From: Variovorax sp. 679
Lineage (GTDB): Bacteria; Pseudomonadota; Gammaproteobacteria; Burkholderiales; Burkholderiaceae_C
Assembly (NCBI RefSeq): GCF_003952185.1
Contig: NZ_RXFS01000010.1
Coordinates: 62,001-126,000, forward strand
Reading direction: 5' to 3'
DNA length: 64,000 bases
Shown: positions 18,420-27,796 of the stretch, piece by piece
How the letters are laid out: the number at the start of each line of letters is the position of its first letter
Numbering within the stretch: the first letter of the stretch is position 1
The notes under the pieces: generated by a model
The model's input: only the letters and a program-made list of their open reading frames with translations
Databases searched by the model: none
What the model was told of the DNA's origin: nothing
Position numbers and translations under genes: made by a program

Positions 18420-18468
18420 TCGCACTGCGGTGCGAGCTTGCTTGGGGCGGCCCGGCGCGACGCTCATG
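18420..18468. repeat. Dispersed stop-codon repeat, copy 1, with adjacent hairpin
   Basis: Bases 18432-18468 match 39327-39363 at 35 of 37 positions. On the transcribed (-) strand the element begins at the cobT stop codon (TGAGCG...) and ends in GCTTGC/AGCTCGC-like sequence. Directly after it, 18420-18435 forms a perfect hairpin (TCGCAC, loop TGCG, GTGCGA) just ahead of the cobS ribosome site. I associate this GC-rich element with Variovorax genomes, where it seems to recur; only two copies are in this window. Confidence 0.7.
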
Positions 18469-19504
18469 CGTCCTTGCGCGACACGCCGGCCGATTCGAAG
18501 CTCGCCATCTCGCGCAGGATGCGGCAGGCGGATTCGAGCAGCGGCCAGGCCAGCGCGCCTCCCGAGCCCTCGCCCAGCCGCAGGTCGAGCAGCAGCAGCG
18601 GCTCCAGCCCCAGCCGCTCCAGCAGCAGCGCATGCCCCGGCTCGGCCGAGCGGTGCGCCGCCACGCAGCGCTGCACCACGTGGGGCTGCAGCGCCTGCGC
18701 CACCAGCACCGCCGCGCTGGCGATGTAGCCGTCGACCACGATCACCCTGCGCTCGGCAGCCGCCTGCAGCACGGCGCCGACCAGCGTTGCCAGCTCGAAA
18801 CCGCCGAAGGCCGCCAAGGCATCGAGCGGTGCCGCCGCGTCGGCGTGCAGCGCCAGCACCTGACGCAGCACTTCGCGCTTGCGCGCCAGCCCTGCCCCGT
18901 CGAGGCCGGTGCCGATGCCGATGCAGGCGTCGATGTCCAGCCCGCCCAGCCGCGACAGCAGCAGCGCGGCGGACGAACTGTTGCCGATGCCCATCTCGCC
19001 GAGCAGCAGCGCATTGCCCGGCAGCACCTTCACGACTTCGCGCCCGTTGGCGATCGCCTGGGCGCATTGCGCGGCGGTCATGGCCGGCTCCAGGGAAGCG
19101 TCGGCAGTGCCCGCGGCGATCCGGCGCGACACCAGCCCCGGGCGGGGCTGGAAGTCTTGCCGCACGCCGCAGTCGACCACGGTGAGCGCAAGCCCGTGCT
19201 GCCGCGCGAGCACGCTCACGGCCGCTCCGCCGGCGAGGAAGTTCTCGACCATCTGCCAGGTCACCTCGCTCGGGTAGGCCGAGACGCCGCGCGCCGCCAA
19301 CCCGTGGTCGCCGGCGCAGACCAGCATCTGCGGAGCCTCGAGCACGGGGCTTTCGGTGCCGAGGATGCAGCCGATGCGCAAGGCCAGCGCCTCCAGCCGG
19401 CCCAGCGCGCCGAGCGGCTTGGTCTTGTTGTCCAGCACGGCCTGCAGGCGGGCGGCCAGCGCGGCGTCGCCGATGTCCGGAATGGCGGGAATGAGTTCGG
19501 TCAT
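18464..19504 (-). CDS. cobT: Nicotinate-nucleotide--dimethylbenzimidazole phosphoribosyltransferase
   Basis: Activates the lower ligand: DMB plus nicotinate mononucleotide gives alpha-ribazole phosphate. 346 aa, standard length. Seen: TKPLGALGRLE near residue 29, CAGDHGLAARGVSAYPSEVT near 63, GEMGIGNSSSAA near 160, and the C-terminal LRLGEGSGGALAWPL with the catalytic Glu. The ATG at 19504 overlaps the cobQ stop (19501-19503). The stop codon is the first part of the dispersed repeat copy 1. This is the CobT of the lower-ligand branch, not the cobaltochelatase subunit of the same name. Confidence 0.97.
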   Translation of the reverse strand: MTELIPAIPDIGDAALAARLQAVLDNKTKPLGALGRLEALALRIGCILGTESPVLEAPQMLVCAGDHGLAARGVSAYPSEVTWQMVENFLAGGAAVSVLARQHGLALTVVDCGVRQDFQPRPGLVSRRIAAGTADASLEPAMTAAQCAQAIANGREVVKVLPGNALLLGEMGIGNSSSAALLLSRLGGLDIDACIGIGTGLDGAGLARKREVLRQVLALHADAAAPLDALAAFGGFELATLVGAVLQAAAERRVIVVDGYIASAAVLVAQALQPHVVQRCVAAHRSAEPGHALLLERLGLEPLLLLDLRLGEGSGGALAWPLLESACRILREMASFESAGVSRKDA

Positions 19505-20961
19505 GCAATCAGTCCGGCGAGCACGCCGGCGTCGAAGTGGGTGTCGATGAAGTCGGCCAGGCCGTCGAAGGTGGCCTCGAGGGTGGGCGCCGAGGCGCCG
19601 AACAACGCATGCAGCGCGCCAGGGTCCTCGAACAGGCCGTGAAGGTAGATGCCGAGCACGTTGCCGCGCGCGCTCTGCCAGGCCAGCCCGTCGGGCATCA
19701 CCGCCTGGCCGTCCTGCGCCATCTGCGGGTGCTCTGCGGTCTGGCCGTGATGGATTTCGTAGCCGGCGACCGGCACATCGGACAGCGCCGCCCAGGCACC
19801 GGTCAGCTCGCCGAAGCGCGCGACGCGATGCCGCACCGTCTTCTCGCGCTCGAACACCGTCACCAGCGGCAGCAGGCCGAGTCCCGGCGCGTTGCCGTCG
19901 ATGCCGTGCGGATCGACCAGCGCCTCGCCCAGCATCTGCAGGCCGCCGCAGATGCCCAGCACCACCCCGCCGCGTTCGGCATGCGCGGCCACGGCGCGGT
20001 CCAGCCCCTGCGCGCGCAGCCAGGCCAGGTCGCCGCTGGTGTGCTTGGAGCCGGGCAGCACGATCCAGTCGGCCCCGGCCACGTCGGCCGGCGTGCGCGC
20101 CCAGACGAGGCGCACGCCGGGCACATTCTTCAGCGCCTGGAATTCGTCGAGATTGCTGATGCGCGGGTATGCGACCACCGCCACGGTTCGCGTGACCGTG
20201 CCGCTCGCGCGGCTGCGGTCGTCGAACACGCCGTCCTCCTCGGGCAGGCCGTGCTGCCACCACATGGGCAGCGTGGCAACGGTGGGCACGCCGGTCAGCT
20301 CCTGCAATTGCTGGGGCGCCGGCGCGAGCAGCGAGGCATCGCCGCGGAACTTGTTGAGCACGAAGCCGCGCAGCAGCGCGCGGTCGGCCTCGGGCAGCAG
20401 CGCCCAGGTGCCGTACAGGTGGGCGAAAGCGCCGCCGCGGTCGATGTCGGTCGCCAGCAGGCAGCGCGCCTGCGCGTGGCGGGCGATGCGCATGTTGACG
20501 ATGTCGCTGGCCATCAGGTTGATCTCGGCCGGCGAACCGGCGCCCTCGATCACGACCACGTCGTTTTCGGCGCGCAACTCGTCGAGCGCCCCCGAGATCT
20601 CGGGCCACACGCGCTCGCTGCGGCCGCGCCAGGGCAAGGCCGAGAGCTCCTCGTTCACCTGCCCCATCAGCACCACCTGGCTGTGGGTGTCGCGCTCGGG
20701 CTTGAGCAGCAGCGGATTCATGCGCACGTCGGGCAGCGCATTGGCGGCCAGGGCCTGGAAATACTGGGCGCTGCCGATCTCGCCGCCATCGACCACGCGG
20801 GCGTTGTTGCTCATGTTCTGCGCCTTGAAGGGCGCCACTTTCAGGCCCCGGCGCGCATACCAGCGGCACAGCGCCGTGGCCAGCCAGCTCTTGCCGGCGC
20901 CGCTGGTCGTGCCCAGGACCATGACGCACCGCGCCGGCCCGCTATTCGCCTTTGAACTCAT
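19501..20961 (-). CDS. cobQ: Cobyric acid synthase
   Basis: ATP- and glutamine-dependent amidation of the b, d, e and g side chains of adenosyl-cobyrinic acid a,c-diamide. 486 aa. N-terminal dethiobiotin-synthetase-like ATPase with P-loop GTTSGAGKSWLATAL near residue 17 and KAQNMSNNA; C-terminal class-I-like glutamine amidotransferase with the nucleophile Cys in GICGGLQMLGEAL near 330 and LPGSKHT upstream of it. The start at 20961 (MSSKANSGPARCVMVLG) is preferred to one 12 codons upstream. First gene of this operon. I looked for a cobalamin riboswitch in the 166 bp upstream and saw none. Confidence 0.97.
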   Translation of the reverse strand: MSSKANSGPARCVMVLGTTSGAGKSWLATALCRWYARRGLKVAPFKAQNMSNNARVVDGGEIGSAQYFQALAANALPDVRMNPLLLKPERDTHSQVVLMGQVNEELSALPWRGRSERVWPEISGALDELRAENDVVVIEGAGSPAEINLMASDIVNMRIARHAQARCLLATDIDRGGAFAHLYGTWALLPEADRALLRGFVLNKFRGDASLLAPAPQQLQELTGVPTVATLPMWWQHGLPEEDGVFDDRSRASGTVTRTVAVVAYPRISNLDEFQALKNVPGVRLVWARTPADVAGADWIVLPGSKHTSGDLAWLRAQGLDRAVAAHAERGGVVLGICGGLQMLGEALVDPHGIDGNAPGLGLLPLVTVFEREKTVRHRVARFGELTGAWAALSDVPVAGYEIHHGQTAEHPQMAQDGQAVMPDGLAWQSARGNVLGIYLHGLFEDPGALHALFGASAPTLEATFDGLADFIDTHFDAGVLAGLIA

Positions 20962-21127
20962 CGGCGGATTGTCGTTGAGCGCCGCGAGCGCCCCCAAAGG
21001 GTCGGCTGGAACCCGCTAATTGCGACATCTTTCACGGTGTGGCGCGGCAAATGCACCCCGGTGAATCCGGTTGCGGATTTCCTGCGTACACCCGCGACAG
21101 CACGTTCGCATCGCACCCAGGGAACCC

Positions 21128-21358
21128 ATGCCAGCCTTGAACGATTTGGCGCTGACCGTCGAGGAGCACGAGCCCGGCCAGTTCTTCTGGACCCTGCTCG
21201 AGGCCCACCACGGCGACGCAAGCACCGAGACCCTCGACTACCGGATCTACCGGACCGCGGCCAGCCCGCAGACCAGCTATTCCAACGCCATGGCCATGGG
21301 CGCGCTGGAGCTGCAAAAAATAAGCGCCGCCGCGAACCTCGCCGGCAATGCCGGCTGA
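21128..21358 (+). CDS. Hypothetical 76-aa protein
   Basis: Start ATG at 21128 (MPALNDLALTVEEHEPGQFFW) after a GGGAACC ribosome-site-like stretch. It has an acidic N-terminal half and an Ala-rich helical C terminus; no signal peptide, metal-binding cysteines or membrane helix. It diverges from cobQ and converges on the RND outer-membrane gene with 78 bp between stops. I do not recognise it. The segment TETLDYRIYRTA followed by SNAMAMGALELQ looks like a compact alpha/beta domain. Confidence 0.55.
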   Translation: MPALNDLALTVEEHEPGQFFWTLLEAHHGDASTETLDYRIYRTAASPQTSYSNAMAMGALELQKISAAANLAGNAG

Positions 21359-21436
21359 GCCCACGACGGCGCAAGACCGCCTTGCGGCGTTCAGGCTGTC
21401 AATTTCTACAAGGCCGATCGCGCCTCGGCCCCCGAT

Positions 21437-22921
21437 TCAGCGCACGGCCACGGTGGTCTTCGCGCCGCCGGCCGCCGCCACGGGCGCCGGCACGTCCCAG
21501 CCCCCGCCGATGGCGCGGATCAGGCCCACGGCCGCCTGGTACTGCGCCGACTTCACCTGCAGCGCCTGGCGACGGTTGCGCAGTTCGCTGCGGCGCGCGT
21601 CGAGCAGGTCGAGCTGGCTGATGTAGCCGTTGCGGTAGCGGGTGTCCGACAGGCTGGTCGCACGCGCCGCCGAGGTCACGGCCTGCGCCTGCACCACCGA
21701 CTGTTCCTGCAGCGTGCGGATGGCTGCCAGCTGGTCCTCGACCTCCTGGAAGGCCACCAGCACCTGCGTGCGGTAGCTCGCGAGCGCACCGTCGAGCTGG
21801 GCATTGGCGCCCTGCACGCCGGCCTCGCGGCGGCCGCCGTCGAAGATCGGCAGCGACAGCAGCGCGCCCACGCCCCACGAGCGTGCCGACCACTTGAAGA
21901 GGTCGCCGATCTCGGGCGAGGCATAGCCGGCGGCGCCGGTCAGCGAGATGTTCGGGAACCACGCGGCCTGCGCCACGCCCACGCGGGCCTGTGCGGCCAG
22001 CACGGCGCTCTGCGCGGCCGACACGTCGGGCCGGCGCGTCAGCACCGTGGCCGGCAGGCCGGCAGGAATCGACGGCAGCGCCGTCGACCAGTCATCGCTG
22101 CGCAAGCCGAAGCTGGAAGCCGAATCGCCCACCAGCACCGCGAGCGCGTGCTCGACCTGGGCACGCTGGCGGTCTAGCGCGAGCGCGTCCGACTCGGTGG
22201 ACGACACCTCGGTCTGCACGCGCGCCACGTCGAGCTCGGCGATGTCGCCGGCCTGCTCGCGGCGCTGCGACAGGCGCAGCGTGTCGCGGTAGGCCTCGAC
22301 CTGTTCGCGCACCAGCACGCGCTCGGCGTCGAGCGCGCGCAGCTGCAGGTAGGTCTGAGCCGTCTCGGCCTGCACCGCGAGCCGGGTGCTCTGCAGCAGG
22401 GCCTCGCGGCCGGCGGCATCGAGATTCGCCGCGTTGCTGGCGCCCGAGAGGCGGCCGAACAGGTCAACCTCGTACGAGAAGGTGGCGCCGATGTTGGTCA
22501 TCGTGGCCGGGCGCGTGCTGGCCGTGGCCTTGTCCAGGCCGGCGCCGCGGTTGGCACCGCCGCTCAGGCCGATCTGCGGCAGGCGGTCGGCGTTGGCGCT
22601 GCGCGCCAGCGCGCGGGCCTCGGCCAGCCGCGCGGCAGCGGCCTGGATGTTGCCGTTGTTGACGTCGGCCTTCTCGACCAGCGCATTCAACGTCGTGTCG
22701 TTGAACGCCAGCCACCATGCACCGCGCGATTGCGCCTCGGAAGGCACAGCACGCGTGAAGCCGGCGGGCGGCGTGGGCCCCTGCTCCTTGAACTGGGCCG
22801 TGGTCGTGATCTCGGGCAGGCCCGAGGGCACGGTGGCACAGCCGGCGAGCACCAGGGCAGCCATCAGCGGCAGCAAGGCGGTACGAAGAGGCCTCACCAA
22901 GGGTTGTACTGAGAATTTCAT
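21437..22921 (-). CDS. RND efflux outer-membrane factor, OprN/OpcM (NodT) family
   Basis: 494 aa outer-membrane lipoprotein that forms the TolC-like exit duct of a tripartite pump. A lipoprotein signal is present: hydrophobic leader then LVLAGC with the lipidated Cys at residue 28 (start 22921). Two tandem OEP repeats follow, each with long coiled helices; near the C terminus are GYISQLDLLDARRSE and QYQAAVGLIRAIGGGW, both typical. It is the last gene of the lipase-like/adaptor/pump/duct operon, 25 bp after the pump gene, the order of the Burkholderia ceo/bpeEF-oprC loci. Confidence 0.93.
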   Translation of the reverse strand: MKFSVQPLVRPLRTALLPLMAALVLAGCATVPSGLPEITTTAQFKEQGPTPPAGFTRAVPSEAQSRGAWWLAFNDTTLNALVEKADVNNGNIQAAAARLAEARALARSANADRLPQIGLSGGANRGAGLDKATASTRPATMTNIGATFSYEVDLFGRLSGASNAANLDAAGREALLQSTRLAVQAETAQTYLQLRALDAERVLVREQVEAYRDTLRLSQRREQAGDIAELDVARVQTEVSSTESDALALDRQRAQVEHALAVLVGDSASSFGLRSDDWSTALPSIPAGLPATVLTRRPDVSAAQSAVLAAQARVGVAQAAWFPNISLTGAAGYASPEIGDLFKWSARSWGVGALLSLPIFDGGRREAGVQGANAQLDGALASYRTQVLVAFQEVEDQLAAIRTLQEQSVVQAQAVTSAARATSLSDTRYRNGYISQLDLLDARRSELRNRRQALQVKSAQYQAAVGLIRAIGGGWDVPAPVAAAGGAKTTVAVR

Positions 22922-22946
22922 GATCAGCTTTCTTTGTTCTTCCCGA

Positions 22947-25900
22947 TCAGTCATGCGAACCGTGCGAGGGGCGCGGCGACGCAGGCACCGGATGCAGTCC
23001 GCCACCGCCCGAGCCGCCGTGCGATGCCGGCGTCACGGGATGGTCGGCCGAGACGAAGTCGTCGCCATGCGGCACTTCGCCATGCAGCTTGAGCGGACGG
23101 TTGCCCGCGAGGCGGCGCAGCAGCACATAGAACACCGGCGTCAGGAACAGGCCGAAGGCCGTCACGCCGATCATCCCGGCGAACACCGCCACGCCCATGG
23201 CCTTGCGCATTTCAGAGCCCGCGCCGGTGGACAGCACGAGGGGCAGCACGCCCATCACGAAGGCCAGCGAGGTCATGAGAATCGGGCGCAGGCGCAGGCG
23301 GCTGGCTTCGATGGCGGCCTGCACGGGTGTGCGGCCGGCGAATTCGAGCTCCCGCGCAAACTCCACGATAAGAATCGCGTTCTTCGCACTCAACCCGACA
23401 AGCACTATCAGCCCGATCTGCGTGAAGACGTTGTTGTCGCCTCCGGAGATCCACACGCCGGTCATCGCGGCCAGGATGCCCATCGGCACGATCAGGATGA
23501 TCGCGATCGGCAGCGTCAGGCTTTCGTACTGCGCGGCCAGCACCAGGAACACCAGAAGAATGGCCAGCGGGAACACCAGGAAGGCGGAGTTGCCAGCCAG
23601 GATCTCCTGGTAGGTCAGCTCGGTCCACTCGAAGCTCACGCCCTTGGGCAGCGTCTCGGCAGCGATCTTCGTGATCGCGTCCTGCGCCTGGCCCGACGAG
23701 TAGCCCGGCGCCGGACCACCGTTGATGTCGGCGGCGAGGTAGCCGTTGTAGCGCATGGCGCGTTCCGGACCGAAGGTCGAATTCACCTTCATCAGCGCGG
23801 CCAGCGGCACCATCTCGCCCGAGGTCGAGCGCACCTTCAGCAGGCCCACGTCTTCGGCACGGGCGCGGTAAGGCGCATCGGCCTGGACGCGCACGGAGTA
23901 CGTGCGGCCGAACTTGTTGAAGTCGTTCGCATACAGGCTGCCGAGGTAGATCTGCATGGTGTCGAAGATGTCCGTCACCGGCACGCCGAGCTGGCGCGCC
24001 TTGGTGCGGTCGATGTCGGCATACAGCTGCGGCACGTTGACCTGCCAGCTCGTGAACATGCCGGCCAGCTCGGGCGCCTGGTAGGCCTTGGCCATGAAGG
24101 CCTTCACTGCCGCGTCCATCTGGTCGTAGCCCACCGAGGCGCGGTCTTCCAGCTGCAGCTTGAAGCCGCCCGTGGTGCCCAGGCCCGCCACCGGCGGCGG
24201 CGGGAACATCACGATGAAGGCGTCCTGGATGCCGGCGAAGGCACCGTTGAGCTGGCCGGCCACCGCGCCGCCGCTCTGGTCGGGGCGCTTGCGCTGGTCG
24301 AAGGGCTTGAGCGTGGCGAACACGATGCCCGAGTTCGAGCTGTTGGTGAAGCCGTTGATCGACAGGCCCGGGAAGGCGATGGCGTCTTCCACGTTCGGGT
24401 TCTTCTTCATGATCTCGCCCATGCGCTGGATCACTTCGTCGGTGCGGTCGAGCGTAGCGCCGTCGGGCAATTGCGCAAAACCGATCAGGTACTGCTTGTC
24501 CTGCGCCGGCACGAAGCCGCTGGGCACCGCCTTGAAGAGGCCGAAGGTCACACCGATCAGCGCGAGGTAGATGGCCAGCATCAGGGCCTTGCGCGAGATC
24601 ACGCGCTTGACGCCGCCGCTGTAGGCCTCGGAGCCGCGATGGAAGAAGCGGTTGAAGCCGCGGAACAGCCAGCCGAAGACGCGGTCCATGCCGCGCGTCA
24701 GCGCGTCCTTGGGAGCGTCGTGGCCGCGCAGCAGCAAGGCGGCGAGCGCAGGCGACAGCGTCAGCGAGTTGATCGCCGAGATCACCGTCGAGATCGCGAT
24801 GGTCACCGCGAACTGGCGATAGAACTGGCCCGTGAGGCCGCTGATGAAGGCCAGCGGCACGAACACGGCCACCAGCACCAGCGCGATGGCGATGATCGGG
24901 CCCGACACTTCACGCATTGCGCGATAGGTCGCTTCACGCGGCGTGAGCCCCGCCTCGATGTTGCGCTCGACGTTCTCCACCACCACGATGGCGTCGTCCA
25001 CCACGATACCGATGGCCAGCACCAGGCCGAACAGGCTCAGCGCGTTGATCGAGAAACCGAGGATGTGCAGCACCGCGAAGGTACCGATCACCGACACCGG
25101 CACGGCCAGCAGCGGGATGATGGAAGCGCGCCAGGTCTGCAGGAACAGGATCACGACCAGCACCACCAGCATGATGGCTTCGAGCAGCGTGTGGATCACC
25201 GATTCGATGGACGCGCGCACGAACTGCGTCGGGTCGTAGGCGATGCGGTATTCCAGGCCCTCGGGCATGTTCTTGTTGAGCTCGGCCATCGTCTTGCGCA
25301 CATTGGCCGAGATGTCGAGCGCGTTGGAGCCCGGTGCCTGGAACACGCCCATGCCGACGGCCGGGTCGTTGTTCAGCAGCGAACGCAGCGAGTAGTCGGC
25401 GGCGCCCATCTCGAGGCGGCCGATGTCGCGAAGACGCGTGACGGCGCCGTCGGTGCCGCTCTTGACGATGATGTCGCCGAACTCTTCCTCGCTCTGCAGG
25501 CGGCCCTGCGCATTGATCGACAGCTGCATGTCCACGCCCGACAGGCCAGGCGAAGCGCCGACCACGCCGGCCGCGGCCTGCACGTTCTGGCCGCGGATGG
25601 CGGCCACCACGTCGGAAGCCGAGAGGCCGCGCTGCGCGACCTTCTGCGGGTCGAGCCACACGCGCATGGAGTAGTCGCCGCCGCCGAAGATCTGGACCTG
25701 GCCCACGCCTTCGATGCGCGCCAGCGGGTCCTTCACGTTCAGCACTGCGTAGTTGCGCAGGTAGTTGATGTCGTAGCGATTGTTCGGCGAGACGAGGTGA
25801 ACCACCATCGTCAGGTCGGGCGCGCTCTTGACGGTCGTGATGCCGAGCCGGCGCACTTCCTCGGGCAGGCGCGGCTCGGCTTGCGAGACGCGGTTCTGCA

Positions 25901-26225
25901 CGAGCTGCTGTGCCTTGTCGGGATCGGTGCCCAGGCGGAAGGTGACGGTGAGCGTCAGCACGCCGTCGGTGGTCGCCTGGCTGCCCATGTAGAGCATGCC
26001 TTCGACGCCGTTGATCTGCTCCTCGAGCGGAGTGGCAACGGTTTCGGCGATCACCTTCGGGTTGGCGCCGGGGTACTGGGCGCGCACCACCACCGAGGGC
26101 GGCGCGACTTCCGGGTACTCCGAGATCGGCAGGCCGCGCAAGGCGATCAGGCCCGCTATCAGCATCAGTAGCGACAGCACGCCCGCAAAGATCGGCCTGT
26201 CGATGAAGAATTTTGAGAGATTCAT
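22947..26225 (-). CDS. RND multidrug efflux inner-membrane pump, MexF/CeoB type (HAE1)
   Basis: 1092 aa proton-driven drug/H+ antiporter of the AcrB family. It begins with the characteristic MNLSKFFIDRPIFAGVLS first helix, contains two periplasmic porter domains (after TM1 and TM7), the proton-relay Asp pair in VLAIGIVVDDAIVVVENVER near residue 405, and the C-terminal GLSAKNAILIVEFARELE repeat near 945. The segment YSSGQAQDAI and the overall sequence fit the MexF/BpeF branch that exports chloramphenicol, trimethoprim and fluoroquinolones. The C-terminal tail (about 45 residues, Gly/His/Ser-rich, HDHPV-like) is longer than in AcrB. The 173-bp gap from the adaptor gene holds repeat DNA. Confidence 0.95.
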   Translation of the reverse strand: MNLSKFFIDRPIFAGVLSLLMLIAGLIALRGLPISEYPEVAPPSVVVRAQYPGANPKVIAETVATPLEEQINGVEGMLYMGSQATTDGVLTLTVTFRLGTDPDKAQQLVQNRVSQAEPRLPEEVRRLGITTVKSAPDLTMVVHLVSPNNRYDINYLRNYAVLNVKDPLARIEGVGQVQIFGGGDYSMRVWLDPQKVAQRGLSASDVVAAIRGQNVQAAAGVVGASPGLSGVDMQLSINAQGRLQSEEEFGDIIVKSGTDGAVTRLRDIGRLEMGAADYSLRSLLNNDPAVGMGVFQAPGSNALDISANVRKTMAELNKNMPEGLEYRIAYDPTQFVRASIESVIHTLLEAIMLVVLVVILFLQTWRASIIPLLAVPVSVIGTFAVLHILGFSINALSLFGLVLAIGIVVDDAIVVVENVERNIEAGLTPREATYRAMREVSGPIIAIALVLVAVFVPLAFISGLTGQFYRQFAVTIAISTVISAINSLTLSPALAALLLRGHDAPKDALTRGMDRVFGWLFRGFNRFFHRGSEAYSGGVKRVISRKALMLAIYLALIGVTFGLFKAVPSGFVPAQDKQYLIGFAQLPDGATLDRTDEVIQRMGEIMKKNPNVEDAIAFPGLSINGFTNSSNSGIVFATLKPFDQRKRPDQSGGAVAGQLNGAFAGIQDAFIVMFPPPPVAGLGTTGGFKLQLEDRASVGYDQMDAAVKAFMAKAYQAPELAGMFTSWQVNVPQLYADIDRTKARQLGVPVTDIFDTMQIYLGSLYANDFNKFGRTYSVRVQADAPYRARAEDVGLLKVRSTSGEMVPLAALMKVNSTFGPERAMRYNGYLAADINGGPAPGYSSGQAQDAITKIAAETLPKGVSFEWTELTYQEILAGNSAFLVFPLAILLVFLVLAAQYESLTLPIAIILIVPMGILAAMTGVWISGGDNNVFTQIGLIVLVGLSAKNAILIVEFARELEFAGRTPVQAAIEASRLRLRPILMTSLAFVMGVLPLVLSTGAGSEMRKAMGVAVFAGMIGVTAFGLFLTPVFYVLLRRLAGNRPLKLHGEVPHGDDFVSADHPVTPASHGGSGGGGLHPVPASPRPSHGSHD

Positions 26226-26398
26226 GTTCGTTTACTCCACCGCGTCGTGCGCGGTCCACGCCGCATGCAATGCATGCGGCATCCAGGTGGCTCCCATATC
26301 AGGATCAGGAACACCGCGGAACCGGCTCTGCCGGGCCGCTGGTGTTGCCCCCGCGAGGGGGTTGGCGGCTACACGAAGTGAGCAAGCCTGGGGGTGGT
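26226..26398. repeat. Repeat-bearing spacer inside the efflux operon
   Basis: This 173-bp gap between adaptor and pump genes holds a perfect 19-base inverted repeat at 26261-26279 (CCGCATGCA, centre A, TGCATGCGG) and, at about 26320-26398, a GC-rich block with a CCCCC-GCGA-GGGGG hairpin followed by the phrase GCTACACGAAGTGAGCAAGC. I recall the latter block as a recurrent intergenic repeat in Variovorax/Acidovorax genomes, but only one copy is visible here. Its place within an operon could set differential expression of adaptor and pump. Confidence 0.55.
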
Positions 26399-27649
26399 TC
26401 AAGATTTCGCAGCCTCGGCCACGCGTTCCGGTTGTTGTTGCTTGGGGTCCGCCTTGGCGTCCATCGTCACTTGCTGCGGCGCCACCAGCGCACCCGGGCG
26501 GATGTGCTGCAGGCCGTTGACGATCACGCGGTCGCCCGCCTTCAGGCCCTTGCTCACGACACGCAGGCCGTTGATCGAGGCGCCCAGCGTCACTTCGCGG
26601 TAGACAGCCTTGCTGTCCTCACCCACGACCATCACGAACTTCTTGTTCTGGTCGGTGCCGATGGCGCGTTCGCTCACCAGCAGCGCGGTGTCGTTGCGGG
26701 CCTGGCCCATGCGGATGCGGGCGAACTGGCCGGGGATGAGCGCGCCGTCCTTGTTGTCGAACGAGGCACGCACGCGCACCGTGCCGCTGCGGGCGTCGAC
26801 CTGGTTGTCGATCAGCTGCAGCTTGCCGGTGAAGGGCGTGCCGTCGAGGCCGGCGGTGCCCATCTGCACGGGAATGCTCTCGATCTGGCCGCGGGCGCTG
26901 GAGCCGCTCGGCAGGTCTTTCAGGGCCCGCGTGATGACTTGCTCGTCAGCGTCGAAGCTCGCGTAGATCGGGCTCACCGACACCAGCGTGGTCAGCACCG
27001 GGGCGCCCGGACCGGCCGCCACCAGGTTGCCCACCGTCACCTCGATGCGGCCGATGCGGCCCGACACCGGGGCGCGAACCTGGGTGTAGCCCAGGTTCAG
27101 TCGCGCCGACTGCAGCGAGGCTTGCGCCGCACGCAGGTTGGCTTCGGCTTCGCGACCGGCGTTCACACGCTCGTCGTACTCGCGCTGGGCGATGGCCTTG
27201 TCGTCCCACAGGCGCTTGGCGCGCTCCTGCTCGCTGCGGCTGAACGACTGGCGGGCCTGCGCGGAAGCCACCTGCGCCTCGGCGCGCTCGACCTCGGCCG
27301 CGTACGGCGCGGGGTCGATGGTGACCAGCAGGTCGCCCTGCTTCACCAGAGCGCCTTCACGGAAGTGCACTGACTGCACTGCGCCCGCGACGCGGGAGCG
27401 CACGTCGACGCGCTGGACGGCTTCGAGGCGGCCCGAGAACTCGTCCCAGGCGTTGATCTCGCTCGACGCCACCGTGGCGACCGACACCGGCGTGGCCTGG
27501 GGCGCCGCCGGAGCGTTGTTGGCCTCGGCCTTGAAGCTGTACATGCCCACCACCGCGGCAGCCACTGCCAGCAATGCGGTGAGGCCGGTCACGGCGGGCC
27601 AGAGGCCCTTGCGGGCGGCGGAAGACAGCTTTTTCTCGTTGTTCGACAT
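26399..27649 (-). CDS. RND efflux periplasmic adaptor, MexE/CeoA type
   Basis: 416 aa membrane-fusion protein linking pump and outer-membrane duct. The start at 27649 (MSNNEKKLSSAARKGLW) is preceded by a good GGACTCATC region and gives a single N-terminal hydrophobic anchor (about 20-38). The biotinyl-lipoyl halves are visible as VDVRSRVAGAVQSVHFREGALVKQGD and its partner near RVRAPVSGRIGRIEV, separated by the alpha-helical hairpin of about residues 115-170, then a beta-barrel domain. Neighbours fix the role: pump and duct genes follow in order. Confidence 0.94.
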   Translation of the reverse strand: MSNNEKKLSSAARKGLWPAVTGLTALLAVAAAVVGMYSFKAEANNAPAAPQATPVSVATVASSEINAWDEFSGRLEAVQRVDVRSRVAGAVQSVHFREGALVKQGDLLVTIDPAPYAAEVERAEAQVASAQARQSFSRSEQERAKRLWDDKAIAQREYDERVNAGREAEANLRAAQASLQSARLNLGYTQVRAPVSGRIGRIEVTVGNLVAAGPGAPVLTTLVSVSPIYASFDADEQVITRALKDLPSGSSARGQIESIPVQMGTAGLDGTPFTGKLQLIDNQVDARSGTVRVRASFDNKDGALIPGQFARIRMGQARNDTALLVSERAIGTDQNKKFVMVVGEDSKAVYREVTLGASINGLRVVSKGLKAGDRVIVNGLQHIRPGALVAPQQVTMDAKADPKQQQPERVAEAAKS

Positions 27650-27796
27650 GATGATGAGTCCTTCTCGATGACTTTGGGATGCAACAGGCCACCCCGGCGC
27701 TTTTGGCACCAGGAGGCGGATTTCAGGGAAAAAGAGGCCCCGGCACGCTGCCGCGCTGGCAGCGTGTCGATCAGGCAGCCGGTGACCGGCGGGAAA

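Noticed and set aside
20962..21127. Possible second cobalamin riboswitch upstream of cobQ
   Set aside because: No GCTGCCCCCGCAACGGT-like B12 box or closing GATACC block is visible.
22386..26171. A 1261-codon open frame antisense to the RND pump and duct genes
   Set aside because: His/Arg/Ala-rich artefact spanning two well-defined genes on the other strand; no domain, no ribosome site.
26320..26398. GC-rich block with CCCCC-GCGA-GGGGG as a Rho-independent terminator
   Set aside because: No T-tract follows in either direction and it lies inside an operon; treated as repeat DNA.
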